The notes: generated by a model from the letters alone, not told the origin. A DNA stretch of 64,000 nt from Rhineura floridana (GCF_030035675.1 NC_084482.1:218573943-218637942); one strand, 5' to 3'; positions 28,380 to 39,772 are shown, numbered from the stretch's first letter. Translations and numbers: made by a program.

Positions 28380-29200
28380 AAATTAAGATCCTATTTTTAG
28401 GCAATGGCGTTCCTTTTGAGGGGCGGATTTGCCATCACCCTAATTATAGGAAGGCTCGGGAATGTTCATGAAGTTCTGTGGTCGAGCCACGTGGGATTTT
28501 TAGACCAATCAGGCAGGGGTTTGAGCAGCAGATATAAGGCTGCTCCTTCCCCACAGCGTTTGCCTTTTTTGCCTTGCGGCACCCACCCTCCCTCCCTTGA
28601 CAGTATGGGCTTCGCTGGTCGCTATAATGGGGCTGAGTAGGAATTTTTTGGGGGGGATCCTGATTTCAGTATCCCTTTGGTTTTGCCTACTCCATACTGC
28701 TTGGGTTTAATTCAATTGGCTTATTGGGTTGGGTTGTGGCGTGTCTGCTCTGGCTGGCATGGGATTTGGGCAGGTGAGGTATATTGGGGTTAAACCGAGG
28801 CGGTTAAGGCATTCTGGAAAAGGGCACTCCCTAGGGAACCATCAGGGCTTCATGTCTGGTGGGGATCTGGGGAGTGTCCTCGTGGGACCGGCTTGCGCAT
28901 CATGGTGAACGCCTATATGGCGGGGCCATGGTGTGGAGGTTGGAACCACACAACTGACTCCAGTAGCAAGGAGGGAGGATTTCACCCACGCCCTTGACTC
29001 TGGAGTTATAGTCTGATGAGAATTCTTTGCCTTTATAAGTTGAGGGAGTATTCCCTTTCAGTTAGGTTTGGCCTCACCTGCCCGAAGCAAGTTAGATTTG
29101 AATAATTGGCTGAATTGCATTTGATTTAGTATGTTATATTTAATAAATATAACATTATTCCACTCTTGCGTCACGAGTCTTCCTTGGTGTGGTGGCAAAG
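28380..29200 (+). mobile_element. Possible LTR remnant
   Basis: GC-richer DNA with a TATA-like 'gcagatataaggctgctc' near 28530 and, about 600 bp on, 'tatttaataaatataac' as a polyadenylation-like signal. The layout resembles an LTR, but I cannot fix the ends or the family. It could be other single-copy sequence. Confidence 0.3.
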
Positions 29201-29814
29201 GGGTTATTATAAGGCTAACCAATAATTGTGATTGGACTGCATTGCAGTGTGTGTGTGCTTGTGAGGGGAGAGAGAACCCTTTGACAGAGAATGTGGTCAG
29301 TTCTGGCATTTCCCACAAAAATGGGCAGAACATCTTCTGCCGAATGTTTTCACAAATCAATCCAGTTCAGATAGTCATGATCTGAAGCCCCCCTCCCCGT
29401 CTTTCAGGACTGTCCCTCCAAAATGTCTCCTCAGAGCACGGAGGGCGGGCCTGAGGGGCTCTGCTTCCTGATTGGCTCTTTCTCCTTTCAACTGCTCTCC
29501 CATACGCTGTCCCCGATGCTTGCCATTTCAAATATTTCTCAACTTCCTTTGCCAATAGCCAAGCCAATGTGTACGAGTGAGACAAGAGGGAGAAGGCCCT
29601 GATCCCTGTAGCTGCAGCTTTAATTAGATGAATTGAGGGGACATGGAAGTGGAGTCCTCAAAGACACAAACAGACCCCTGGAGGGAAGATTTCCCCACAC
29701 AACAACCAGCCAAGTCAGAAGGCAGAAGGGCCAGGTGCGGGTGAGGGGGCAATATTCAGCTTGTAGTGAAAACATCATCTGGCCTCTCTGATGGTCTATC
29801 TACAGCAGCCTTTC
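29201..29814. other. Intergenic DNA, nothing recognised
   Basis: Between the two V2R starts. Open frames on both strands lack recognisable motifs. Confidence 0.35.
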
Positions 29815-29935
29815 CCAACCAGTGTGCCTCCAGATGTTGTTGGACCACAACTCCCATCTTTTCTGACCATTGGCAATGCTGGCTGAGGCTGCCGGGAGTT
29901 GTGGTCCAACAACATCTGGAGACACACTGGTAAGG
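29815..29935. repeat. Fold-back MITE (family D)
   Basis: The arms 'ccagtgtgcctccagatgtt' and 'acatctggagacacactgg' continue as 'gttggaccacaactcccat' against 'gggagttgtggtccaac'. The design matches the decayed copy at 15417-15530. Confidence 0.8.
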
Positions 29936-30104
29936 CTGATCTACAGAGAAGAAGAGAATTTGTGAAGACACTAATAAATGGCAACCATGTTGTTGAAAAG
30001 GGAATATTATTTTCCTATTGAAGTCAAAGAAGACATCTTTTTTTTCTGTCTCTGGTGTTGCCCCCCACATCACTGGATGCTTCCTTCCCCCCACCGCAGA
30101 GATT

Positions 30105-30330
30105 GCATCATGGTAGTGGTTAGAGGGTTGGACTACGACCTGGGAGACCAGGGTTTGAATCCCCACACAGCCATGAAGCTCACTGGGTGATCTTGGGCCA
30201 GTCACTGCCTCTCAGCCTCAGAGGACGGCAATGGTAAACTCCCCCTGAATACCGCTTACCATGAAAACCCTATTCGTAGGGTTGCCATAAGTCGGGATCG
30301 ACTTGAAGGCAGTCCATTTCCATTTTTAAT
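30105..30330 (+). repeat. Sauria-type SINE
   Basis: 'gtagtggttagagggttgga' (A box side), B box 'gggtttgaatcc', shared body and 3' end 'gggttgccataagtcgggat'. The first bases of the head are missing or altered. Confidence 0.8.
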
Positions 30331-30459
30331 ACCACAGGTTTGCTTATGTGTTGAAAAGAGGTAATGCACAAACTGTAGGGCAAAGTATTACTATTACCAC
30401 CATCATCAGCCTCCTTTCCTACCTTCCTCCCCCAAATAAAGGACCCTCCATTTACCCTG

Positions 30460-30830
30460 ATAGCTGATATAGCACAGTGGGAAGGAAAACCTGGCTGGGA
30501 GTCCAGAGTCTGTGAGCTCAAATCCCTGCTCATGTGTCAAGGGCCAGCTAAACATCACCCCCACAGCGACTGGCTCAGGGGTTACATGCCCTGCCACCTG
30601 TGCAGCTGTGGGCAAGCTGCATAGTCCCAAGAAGCCCAGTTGCCCCCCAGATGGCAGTTGTGGACAAGGAAGGGGCTGGCTTGTGCAGCTGTGGCAAGCT
30701 GAGCAGGCCCAAGCCAGCTGGGGAGGACTAGCCTCAGAGGGAAATCCCCCTGAATACTGCTTACCATGAAAACCCTATTCATAGGGTAGCTGTAAGTCGG
30801 GATCGACTTGAAGGCAGTCCATTTCCATTT
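30460..30830 (+). repeat. SINE with a different tRNA-like head and the same 3' end
   Basis: The head reads 'gctgatatagcacagtggga' and 'gtgagctcaaatccctgctc', a tRNA-like pattern unlike the neighbouring SINEs. About 200 bp of GC-rich body follows, then the common 3' part 'taccatgaaaaccctattca' to 'gacttgaaggcagtcc'. It is either a separate SINE subfamily or a chimera. Confidence 0.6.
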
Positions 30831-30964
30831 TTTAGTCTGTCCCAAATCTTCCAACATACAGCTTCATTGGATAGGCCCAATTTCTAACATATTATAGAGA
30901 GGGATAAACCTTTGCCATGGTCTGAATGATCCTGACTTTAGTGTTCAGTAGCTGGATACAAAGA

Positions 30965-31195
30965 GACCCAGTGTGGCATAGTGGTTAGAGTTTTGGACTA
31001 TGACCTGGGATACCAGGGCTCGAATCCCCACACAGCCATGAAGCTCACTGGGTGACCTTGGGCCAGTCACTGCCTCTCAGCCTCAGTGGGAGGCAATGGT
31101 AAACCACCTCTGAATACCACTCACCATGAAATCTCTGTTCATAGGGTCGCCATAAGTCAGGATCGACTTGAAGGCAGTCCATTTCCATTTTTCTT
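30965..31195 (+). repeat. Sauria-type SINE
   Basis: A complete copy: 'cagtgtggcatagtggttag', B box 'gggctcgaatcc', 'gccagtcactgcctctcagc' and 'tcgccataagtcaggatcga'. With 30105 and 30460 it is the third such element in 1.1 kb, all on plus. Confidence 0.85.
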
Positions 31196-31836
31196 TTTTT
31201 AAGATGACTCAGAAGTGCCAATATTGAGCGAGCACGGATGGAAAATTCTTTCCAATATCATGAATTCTGGATCAAAGTAAATGATTGTAATCTATGCCTT
31301 TTCTGGAAAAAGTAATTAATATACGATTCCATTATATCTTTGCTCAGCTTAGGCTGTACAGAGGAGTTGAACTTGCAAGTTTCCATGTGGACCATGGGAA
31401 GCTGCCCTATATGCTGGGGCAGACTATAGGCATATCTAGCCCAGTATTGTCTCCTCTGACTGGCAGCTGCTCTCCAGGGTCCCAGGCAGGGAGAGGCTTT
31501 TCCTAGTCCTGATTCCTCCTGAGCCTCTGCTACGGTCCCCTCTCCGCTTTGGGGTGCAAAGTTGACAAGTTTCAAAGCTGCCCAAATGAAGGCCACATTG
31601 AAGTTCATTCAACCTGTAGAATTACCCACCCTGGCCTGGAAAGAGTCACCCAGGAAGAACAGCTGAAGCTGACACCAAACCACAAACCAACACATCTAAA
31701 TGGAGGAGGTTACAGCAGCATTATCTCCAAAGTGAGCAGAGCAGGGGGGAGAGATTGCTTGCTCCAGCAGTGGCTGTTGCCCAAAGGGACTAGTAGGGAA
31801 CAAGACACAGGGAGCCAGAGCTAGAGTGAATGACAG
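31196..31836. other. Intergenic DNA, nothing recognised
   Basis: Lies between a SINE and a hAT element. No family features seen on either strand. Confidence 0.35.
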
Positions 31837-32201
31837 CAGGGCTGTGGAGTCAGAGTCGGAGTCATGGATTCGGAGTCGGAAGCAATTTTGGGTGGAGTCT
31901 CAGTCTGAGTCGGTAGAAATGTACCGACTCCGACTCCAGCTTCATAATAAAAACTTTCATAGGAATTTAGGAAAGTTTTCTTGTTCAGAAATTTTAATCA
32001 AATAAATATATTTTATGTTCTATCAATCTAGCCTGATGATTCACGTGGTGGTGATGAAATGCCTTGTGCTACCATTTTACGACAGCAAATTTGTTATTAC
32101 TAGTTAATATACATTTTCCATTTATGAAGGAGTCGGAGTCGGACAGTAGAAAAATAGAGGAGACAGAGTTGAAGGTTTGGCGTACAGACTCCACAGCCCT
32201 G
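31837..32201 (+). mobile_element. Non-autonomous hAT-like DNA transposon
   Basis: 365 bp with terminal inverted repeats 'cagggctgtggagt' and 'actccacagccctg', bordered by an exact 8-bp target duplication AATGACAG (31829-31836 and 32202-32209). Eight-base duplications and 'cag...ctg' ends fit hAT. Subterminal 'gagtcggagtcgg' arrays sit at both ends. No transposase inside. Confidence 0.85.
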
Positions 32202-32209
32202 AATGACAG

Positions 32210-32798
32210 GGCAGGGCCACCCCCTGAGTGGTTGAATGTAAGGAGACAGGTGGGTGGGGACTGGCTGAGATTGGTGGGGTATTGTCCCCTTCGCCCTCAG
32301 GGACCAGCCTCTGCTTCTCACTCATTTGCTTTCTAAGGCTGAGATGGGCCAGATGCATCCCTCAAAAGCGGGGAAGGAGAGCGTTTCAATAAAAGGAAAA
32401 GCTCAAATGAGTCTGGAACTATGGGAAACACTGCTTGAGAACCGTTTCTACTTTTTTGTGGTAGCAGCATGGGGGAAACTTTATTCCAAATCGGACCTTC
32501 CTCAGCTGTGATCAGCCTTCCCCCCTCCATCAGTTTAAAAGCTGCTCTGCCCCCCTTTTGATTTTTTGTGCAATCTCGTTCCATCCTGGTTCAAGAGGTG
32601 CCTGCCCATTTTGCATAGGCCCGACTTGTTCCAAAATGTTCCTCAATGCTTAACAAATCCAAACTCCAGGAGGGACACCATCATCTCATCTGTGCATTGA
32701 GACTACAAAGCTGAGCTATCTAGCTAGCCCTGTGCATGCAACTGGTAGTATTTTAGAGACAGCTACTTCTGAGGTCCTGACTTTCAACATCCTACCAA
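32210..32798. other. Upstream DNA, nothing recognised
   Basis: Between the hAT element and the conserved V2R 5' flank. No gene or repeat identified. Confidence 0.35.
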
Positions 32799-33276
32799 TC
32801 TTGCAAACATGTCTTTTTCTCCAGCTCTGAACCTGCCCCTCAAGCCACACAGGGACTCCAGCATGTTGAAGAGGTGAACCTTCTTCTCCCTATAATTATC
32901 AAAATCATCGTGATTTATTCTTGCCAAAGCTCAAAAGATATTTCTGGAGATTGCCTTTGAGACATATAACCTGAAGATTAGAATGAAAGACATCAGAAGG
33001 CTGTTTATCACACTGTGAATGAAAAGGATGGTGTTAGGAATATCTCCTGTGCCAGAGATAGCTTGGGCCAATATTTAGGGCAGGTGAAAATTGAGGGGGA
33101 GGGATTTGTTTGATTGAATTTAATGGGTTTCCTGTTTAGCTCTGAAGCCATCGCTGGACACCATCTGTGTTAGTAAAACCACTGCAATTTCAGTCCTGCA
33201 AGGCTTCTGATTAGCTGGCTGTGGAGGTGAGGCGATTACTCACAAGAGAGGTCTAAAACTAGCAAGAAGAACCAGA
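32799..33276 (+). promoter_or_regulatory. Conserved 5' flank of the plus-strand V2R copy
   Basis: Homologous to 23098-23586 (reverse): 'cttgcaaacatgt', 'gatatttctggagattgcct', 'gtgccagagatagcttg', 'gacaccatctgtgt' and 'agaagaaccagaatgatctc' just before the ATG. It likely holds the former promoter and 5' UTR. Confidence 0.6.
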
Positions 33277-33500
33277 ATGATCTCCCTGCTGCTTCTGATG
33301 CTAGTTCTGCTCCTGAGGCCCCATGGAGTCTGTGGGAGGATGAAGGCAAAATGCCCCTTGAATCTGATCAGAGATCAACATGAAGCACAGAATTACTACC
33401 GGCCTGGAGGCTTCCTCATTAGTGGGGTCATCTCTCCAAAACGTTTTCATGATCAACGTTCATATCTCTTTTCCAAGCCTCCCTTCATGAGGGTTCAGGG
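33277..33500 (+). pseudogene. V2R copy, exon 1 (signal peptide)
   Basis: 224 nt from ATG to GTAAGT. It encodes MISLLLLMLVLLLRPHGVCG, then '[20 protein letters not shown]' and 'FLISGVISPKRFHDQRSYLF'. Open throughout, one codon longer than the paralogue. Confidence 0.88.
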
Positions 33501-33999
33501 GTAAGTCATTAGGTGCAGATGGATGTTTTGCTTCTCCTTTCTAATATTATTTATTTATTTTCTTAGTTGCTTCCCATGAAACATCCCGTAGCAATTAAAA
33601 ATGAAAACATCATGAAAAAAAATCAACAATAAAAATGTATCTGAAAACAATTTCAAATCCGATTCAAAGTGGGATAAGAATATCTACTTTAAAAGCTTGG
33701 TCCTAGGTACCAGGGACAGCTCCTGTTTTAGGGGTGGTGAGCCTGTGGATGTCTCCTTCCCCCCTCTCCTTCTCCACTGTCCCCAAACTTATTCAGGGGT
33801 GGCTCTGAGCCAGTGTGGGTGGTCCCTGGGTCGACACAGGGCAGGTCGATCTGATGAGCCCCTCCAGACTAAAACCAAGGACAATGGGTGTGTGTGCACA
33901 GCACTAATAAACAACATTTCTGCCCTACAGACAGGCATTCTGGCCTGTTTCCATCATTATGACTCAGAGTTTCTTGACCAAGTTTTCTTCCATCTAACA

Positions 34000-34960
34000 G
34001 GTCCTTGAAGGCCACGTTAACCAAGCTTTGCCAAGAGACTGGACAAAATTGGGTAAACGCCCTACCTATGGCATTGACAATTTTTCGTTGCACTCCCAGA
34101 GGACAGACTAAGTTGACCCCATTTGAAGTTTTATTTGGGAGACCGCCAGTACTGGCAGCTCTCAAGACCCAGCCTCTTGAAATAAATCAAATAGTGGGAG
34201 ATGCTGTGATCAAAGAATATGTTATTGCCCTGCAGTCTGTTCTTTCCAAACTCTATAGATACTCTCAAGAGTTCCAGAGATTGCCACTGGACGCCGCCAT
34301 TCACCCTTTTAGACCAGGAGATTGGGTCCGGATCAAGACGTGGAAGAAGGAAACACTCCAGCCCGAGTGAAGCCAACCAGTCCAGGTGCTGTTAACCACG
34401 GATGCAGCGCTAAAGATTGACGGCAAGGCCAAGTGGATCCACCACACCAGAGTCAAGAAAGCATCCGCACCTATCGAGGTGCAGGAGCCAGAGACGGGAA
34501 TAGCCAAGGATTCCCCAACAGGTGAGGGACGGAGGAAGACCCCTGAAGAAAAGTGGCTTTCGCAGACAGTCCCCGGTCTGAGCCTGAAGTTACGTCTCCG
34601 CAGAGCGCCCCAGACTTAGTTATTAATCCCGCAGCTCAGAATATAGTTAATCCATATTACATATGCATTGCCATAATTATAGCATGTATGGTTTTTATTA
34701 TGTTGCTTTATCTTGTATTCTACTTCCGGCATGGACATGCCCCTTGACCAGAAATGGGTCTTTGTCACAAACTAACACCTTCCTCAAACTGGTACAGGAG
34801 GTAGTTACCCAGTTCCAACTCACCAGCTGTTGGGTGTGTTCCCCCTTGCAGGTACAACATGGCCAAATTCCATTATATCCTCTTCCGCTTACCATACTGG
34901 AATTGGCTGTGGACCGTTCCTAAATTTCTTTTAAAAAATGTGGCCAGAGGAAAAGACTTT
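34000..34960 (+). mobile_element. Endogenous retrovirus fragment (gammaretrovirus-like)
   Basis: A fossil piece covering the C-terminal part of the integrase region of pol ('TPRGQTKLTPFEVLFGRPP'-like text) and running into the start of an env-like region. It has no LTRs, gag or protease here and is broken in several places. It lies where V2R exon 2 should be in the plus-strand copy. Confidence 0.75.
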
Positions 34961-35877
34961 TCTTTAACAAGCCCCCCCCCAGTAGCCTGTTTATTAATCA
35001 TTCATCCTTATTCACTTGCACAACATTTACATGGTGGTTACACCATGTCAGCTTTTTATTGAGCATTCCTCTTGGCTTCATCCTGATTTGCGTGTGGAGT
35101 ATATATACATCTTCCCATTAGTCATTTGTTCAAATCACACTTTTCAATGCATTTCCCTGTCACCTTCCTAATTACAAAAATTTCATTTTTTTAAAAAAAA
35201 AGTTGATTTGTTGTGCTGGGGCGACAGAGCTCTTGAATGTCTTGTAACTCACTGTTACACTGGTTCCAATGTGTCTCCACCTCTGTTCTCTGAAAATGGT
35301 GGCACACAAGGTTAGTCAAGCCTCACCCCTTTTTAGTCTAGAACCTGGTGGGATCAGCTTGAGTGCATTTTTAAAATTTGCTTCAAAGAGAATTTGCAAC
35401 TGATCTGCAGATCAACCTGTTACCCCTCCAGGTGTGGCCAATGGAAACACTTTGCTGTAGTTGACTAGTGTGCTCACAGCATTTGCTTCCTCTGATATAC
35501 AACTGTAAATTGTATTGCTTTTGACACACTCTCTCAAAGTCTCAAGCAAAAACAGTACAAAAGACTCTGTGGAGCAGAATGAAGGTGCTTCCAGCTGACC
35601 TGACTGCATTCATCCTGACTTCTTTGTAGGAAGGTTAGATAAAATTGCATCTTATTGAAAAAAATTCTACTGGGGTGGGTTGGCAGGTTTATTGTGTAAG
35701 AGCTCCAAATCATTTTTAATTGCACAACCTAAATTGCTGCACATGGTTAAATCCCACCCAACATTAGCAACAGTCTGGCAGTGGCCTTTGTTAGATATGG
35801 ATCATTTTAGGTTAATAAATATCCAATCCTTATCTTGAAAGCAAAACAAAACACTAGTCTCTATCTTTCCTCACTAG
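34961..35877. other. Intron of V2R copy
   Basis: 35700-35877 is homologous to the intron before exon 3 of the minus-strand gene ('cctttgttagatat', 'acactagtctct', 'ctttcctcactag'). The rest shows nothing I recognise, and in particular no exon 2. Confidence 0.5.
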
Positions 35878-36686
35878 ATGAGTTATGGCTTTACTGCTCA
35901 GTTCTTGATGATAAGACCCAGTTCCCTTTCGTCTACCGGATGGTCCCCAAAGAAGAAACTCAGTACCCAGGGATTGTCAAACTGCTTCTACATTTTGGAT
36001 GGACGTGGATCGGTCTCGTTGCTCCAGACAATGACAATGGAGAAAGGTTCATGAGTGCCCTGCCACCTCTGATGATCAGCAGTGGAATTTGCATTGCCTT
36101 AACAAAAAGACTAGCAGAAAAGAATCTATATGAAACACTTATCCCGAGTAAGCCATATCTCCTATGGAGACAAGTCAATGTGTTTGTTTATTATGAGAGT
36201 GCTCAGATGGGATGGGGCCCAATCATCACACTGCAACATAGACTTGAGAAACAAATCGGGGCCAAAGTCTGGATCACAACAGCTTTTCAGGAGTTCAAGC
36301 TGAACTTGTCTTATGATCCCGATGTCTTCCAGTACATTCATGGTTCTCTGTCCTTCGTAATGAAGTCCCAAATAAGAACAAAATATAACTATAATAGTTC
36401 CTCCTCACGTGCTCTTGACCAGTTTTGGAAGAAAGCATTTCATTGTTCATATTCAAGGCATTTGTTGGCAGTGAAAGGTTGGAGAAGATGCACAGAAAAG
36501 GAGAAACTGGAGGTGCTGCCCCCCGAGGAGCTGGAGAGAGCCCTGTCTCAAGACAGCTACAGCACTTACTTCAGTGTCCAAGCCGTGGCACACGCCTTAA
36601 ATGCTGCCCATTCATCTAGATCAAAACAGATGTTGATGGTGGGGGGAGAAGATGGATTGGAACTCCAAAGACTGCAGCCATGGCAG
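35878..36686 (+). pseudogene. V2R copy, exon 3 (Venus-flytrap domain)
   Basis: 809 nt between 'cctcactag' and GTATTT. The paralogue gives 807; the difference is explained by one added codon and one lost base. After the first eight codons the frame shifts, then it reads '[20 protein letters not shown]', '[20 protein letters not shown]' and '[20 protein letters not shown]' without a stop to the end. Confidence 0.85.
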
Positions 36687-38110
36687 GTATTTCCCTGCCC
36701 TATTTGCGAACTGCAATCCATTGTCCAACTCAGGAATCATTATCCTGCATCCAGGTTCAAATATTGTAGTGAGGCAGTTTTTTTGCTAATTTGTGAGGCA
36801 AATCTAGTTTTGTGAGGCCCTTGCTGGGAGTCAAACTTTTTGCCTGCTATGGTTATGTCAGAATACTCTCATTTTCCAGTGGTTCCTCCCTGGTGCCTGA
36901 GAGACACCCAGTCTTCTTAGCAGAAGTTGGACTCTCCTCATCTCCCCCTGTGTCTCTGTTGGGCCTTGAAGATGCCCACCAGCAGCACCTGGAATACAGA
37001 CTTGAGCAGGCACACAGGTTTCCAAGTCACAGTCCCCCTCCTCCAACAAGGTGAAATGTACTGTGTTTCTGTTTTAATCATACCGACTGTCCTGGCCAAG
37101 CCTGTTGGAATCAGACTCAGACCCGCTGGTGTACTTTTCTCCAGTATGTTTAATGAAAAAATTCCATTCAGAGAGCTTCATGGATCAGCTTACAGGTCAC
37201 AGAAGATTCTGCATCTCTACACAACATAACTAGGCATGACTACTCAAAGCTAAGACATTGTTGCAGCAATTACACACACACCCTTTCAGCCTTAAGTAGG
37301 TTCAGGCGGGCTCTCTCTACTTGTGTGAGGAAGGTGTCACAGAATGGGAATGGATGGACACATGAGCATTCCCGCGAGATAGAAAAGTGGGGCCAGCTGA
37401 GCCTGCCAGCAGTTGTTTGCATGTCTGGGGTGATGGTGGCAGTTGCACTTCATCAAGATCCTCCTCCTCTAGAGGAGGTGAGTGCAGGTGCTGTGGCTGG
37501 GGTGAAGAGGGAGGATGGAGGGGAGGAGAAGCGGCTGCCTCCTGGTCAGCCAGCATTCCCTCTGTTGTATCTGTTACATCATCGTTGTAACTCTGTTGTA
37601 ATTGTTGTAGCTAAGGGGAAGCAGTTGTCACTGTCAAAAGTGCTGAAGCCTTCTGCTTCAACACTTTCTTGTTGCAAGTTACTAGGACCCTCCCTTAGTT
37701 ACCAGGACCTTCTTCTTCTTCTTCTTCTTCATCATCATCATTCCAGGAATGTTCCACAGGGCTCATGTCACTGACTGTTGCTAAATTTGCATAATGCCCA
37801 TAAATCAGCACATGCAAAGTTAATACAAAACAGTACCTTGTGTGTGTGTGTGGTGAAGTGTAAATGTCCACACCAGTCTTCACATTTCCAGATGTCCACA
37901 TGATCTGGAATACCGAGCAACCAGGGCTCCAGATTGTGTAGAAGACTGTACATGAGAAAGCTCCCTCTCCTTTCAGACATTTAAACCAAGCAGAGGGTCT
38001 GCTCAGCACAGCCCCATCTCTTGTCTCTTTGCTAATGTTAAATTTGCGTAGGACTGTGAGGATCATCTCTGGAGGAGCCCCAAGACTGTGGGATGACGGT
38101 GATGTTGTTG
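36687..38110. other. Intron of V2R copy, nothing else recognised
   Basis: 37870-38010 is homologous to the matching intron of the minus gene (9290-9440). 37708-37740 is a CTT/CAT simple repeat. Other open frames look like chance. Confidence 0.45.
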
Positions 38111-38119
38111 CTGTTGTTG

Positions 38120-38340
38120 GTGCTAATTAGATTTATATCCTGCCCTTCATCCCAGTAGGAGCCCAGGGCAGCAAACAAGACTAAAAACACTCTAAAAGAT
38201 CATAAAAACAGACTTTAAAATATAACAAAACATCCTTAAAAACATCTTTTTTAAAAAGAGCTTATTTTTTAAAAAAAAGCTTTAAAAGCATATTAAAGAG
38301 CAATTCCAACACAAACGCAGAATAACCTTCTGCTAGAGGT
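38120..38340 (-). repeat. L2-clade 3' tail (reverse)
   Basis: 'atcctgcccttcatcccagt' and 'gcccagggcagcaaacaaga' followed by an A-rich stretch, as at 26385-26620. Confidence 0.6.
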
Positions 38341-38576
38341 AACACGGACACCTGCTGTAATGGTCTTACGCTAGCTAGTTATAACTATTCACAAAGGCAT
38401 TCCGAAACACTGCTTTTTAGTACTGGCACCATTAAAACTTTTGGATTTCTGTGGTATTTGTGCTTGTGTTTTTAGGATTTTATTTGTCTTTTGTATTGAT
38501 TTTATTCTGCAAATCACCTTGTTATTTTACATGAAAGGCAGCCTATAAATATAAATATAAATATATATAAATATAA

Positions 38577-39600
38577 AGCGGTGCACGAGGCACCTCCCAG
38601 GGAGGCTGGGCGGGAGCTGGCCAAGAGAGCGCCCAGCTCGAGGACCTCCTCCACGCCGCGGGTCTGCAATTGCCACCGAGAGATGTTCACCCGTGCGGCG
38701 AGCAGGCTTAGTAGGAAGCGACCTCCGTCAGAAATAAATGACAACGACAGCAAGCCAAGCAGCAGCCACCAAAGTTTAAATGGTACCACAAGATGGGCTA
38801 CATCGCTAGAAAATTTACTGGAGGATCCAGAAGGCGTCAAGAGATTTAGGATGCAGACAAAGGCAAATGAAATTTACACGACTTTCCTGTCAAGTAAAGC
38901 TTCTTTCCAAGTCAACGTTGAAGGGCAATCCCGTTTGGATGAGTCAATATTGGAAGAACCTCACCCTCTAATGTTTCAGAAACTTCAAAACCAGATGCTG
39001 CCCTGTAACTAGACTGTGCTGCAATCCCACAGATCTTCAACCTCATGAAGTATGATAGCTACAGCCGCTTCTTAAAGTCAGATGCATTTCTTAAACTGAA
39101 GCAGACCGAAGAACAGGAAGAGAATTCACCAGATGCTCAAACTGTAGCAAAAAGAGCTTCTAGAATTTACAACACATGATCCAAACAACAACAAACAATA
39201 GATCCCACTGAGACTAATGAAAAGCAAATGAGTTCTCAGGAATAGTCTGTGAGGTTAACACAATTGCATTTCGAGCTTGAAAAATATAAGAACCCTGTTT
39301 TGCAATGCTTAACCTTTGCTTGAATGACCTGATTGTTTTTGCATAGTGGCTATCGAATCCCTTGGACAAAACAGTTCTACTAAACTAAAAGGCTGAAGGA
39401 CCCACGAGTCATCTGCAAAGAGAAGATTAGATCACCTTTATCTTCTGTTTTTTATACCTTTCCTTGTGAATCATTGGGGGGAAATGTAGCATAAAATTGT
39501 GACAAGTTTAAAAACAGAGGTAGTATAAGGTAAAGGCAGTATATTTTTGAAATCCTCTTAGAGCCTGGTCTGAATAGACTTTCCACAAATACACATTTTT
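38577..39600 (+). pseudogene. RGS10: Processed pseudogene (retrocopy) of RGS10
   Basis: Intronless match to regulator of G-protein signalling 10, a GTPase-activating protein for Gi-type alpha subunits. Visible text: [20 protein letters not shown] (from 38683), '[19 protein letters not shown]', '[20 protein letters not shown]', '[16 protein letters not shown]', then after a 38-bp extra piece '[20 protein letters not shown]' and the end '[10 protein letters not shown]' at about 39177. About 30 residues of the RGS core (the [20 protein letters not shown] part) are missing in frame. The extra piece contains a stop and ends 'caatcccacag', like an intron end. 3' UTR-like sequence follows to about 39600. 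No poly(A) or target duplication could be fixed. It lies in the intron before V2R exon 4 and is dead as RGS10. Confidence 0.88.
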
Positions 39601-39639
39601 CAAGCTTTAACTGCTATTTAACAGGTTTGAATTTTGCAT

Positions 39640-39715
39640 TCTTGATGTTCACCGCCCAGAGAGCTATTGCTAGTCGGGCGGTATATAAATTTAATAAATA
39701 ATAATAATAAATAAT
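39640..39715 (+). repeat. L2-clade 3' tail
   Basis: 'caccgcccagagagctattg' and 'gggcggtatataaatttaat' then ATA repeats, as at 16730-16800. Confidence 0.6.
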
Positions 39716-39772
39716 TTAAAAAAACACAACAGAAAGCCTCATTAAAAGCTGATGTTTCCCCTGTCATACTAG

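Noticed and set aside
28380-29200. The GC-richer stretch as a bidirectional promoter for the V2R pair
   Set aside because: It is several kb from both start codons, the conserved flanks lie elsewhere, and the TATA/polyadenylation layout fits an LTR remnant better.
38581-39012. A plus-strand ORF of 143 residues as a new gene
   Set aside because: It is the broken start of an RGS10 retrocopy; the matching C-terminal end follows downstream in another frame.
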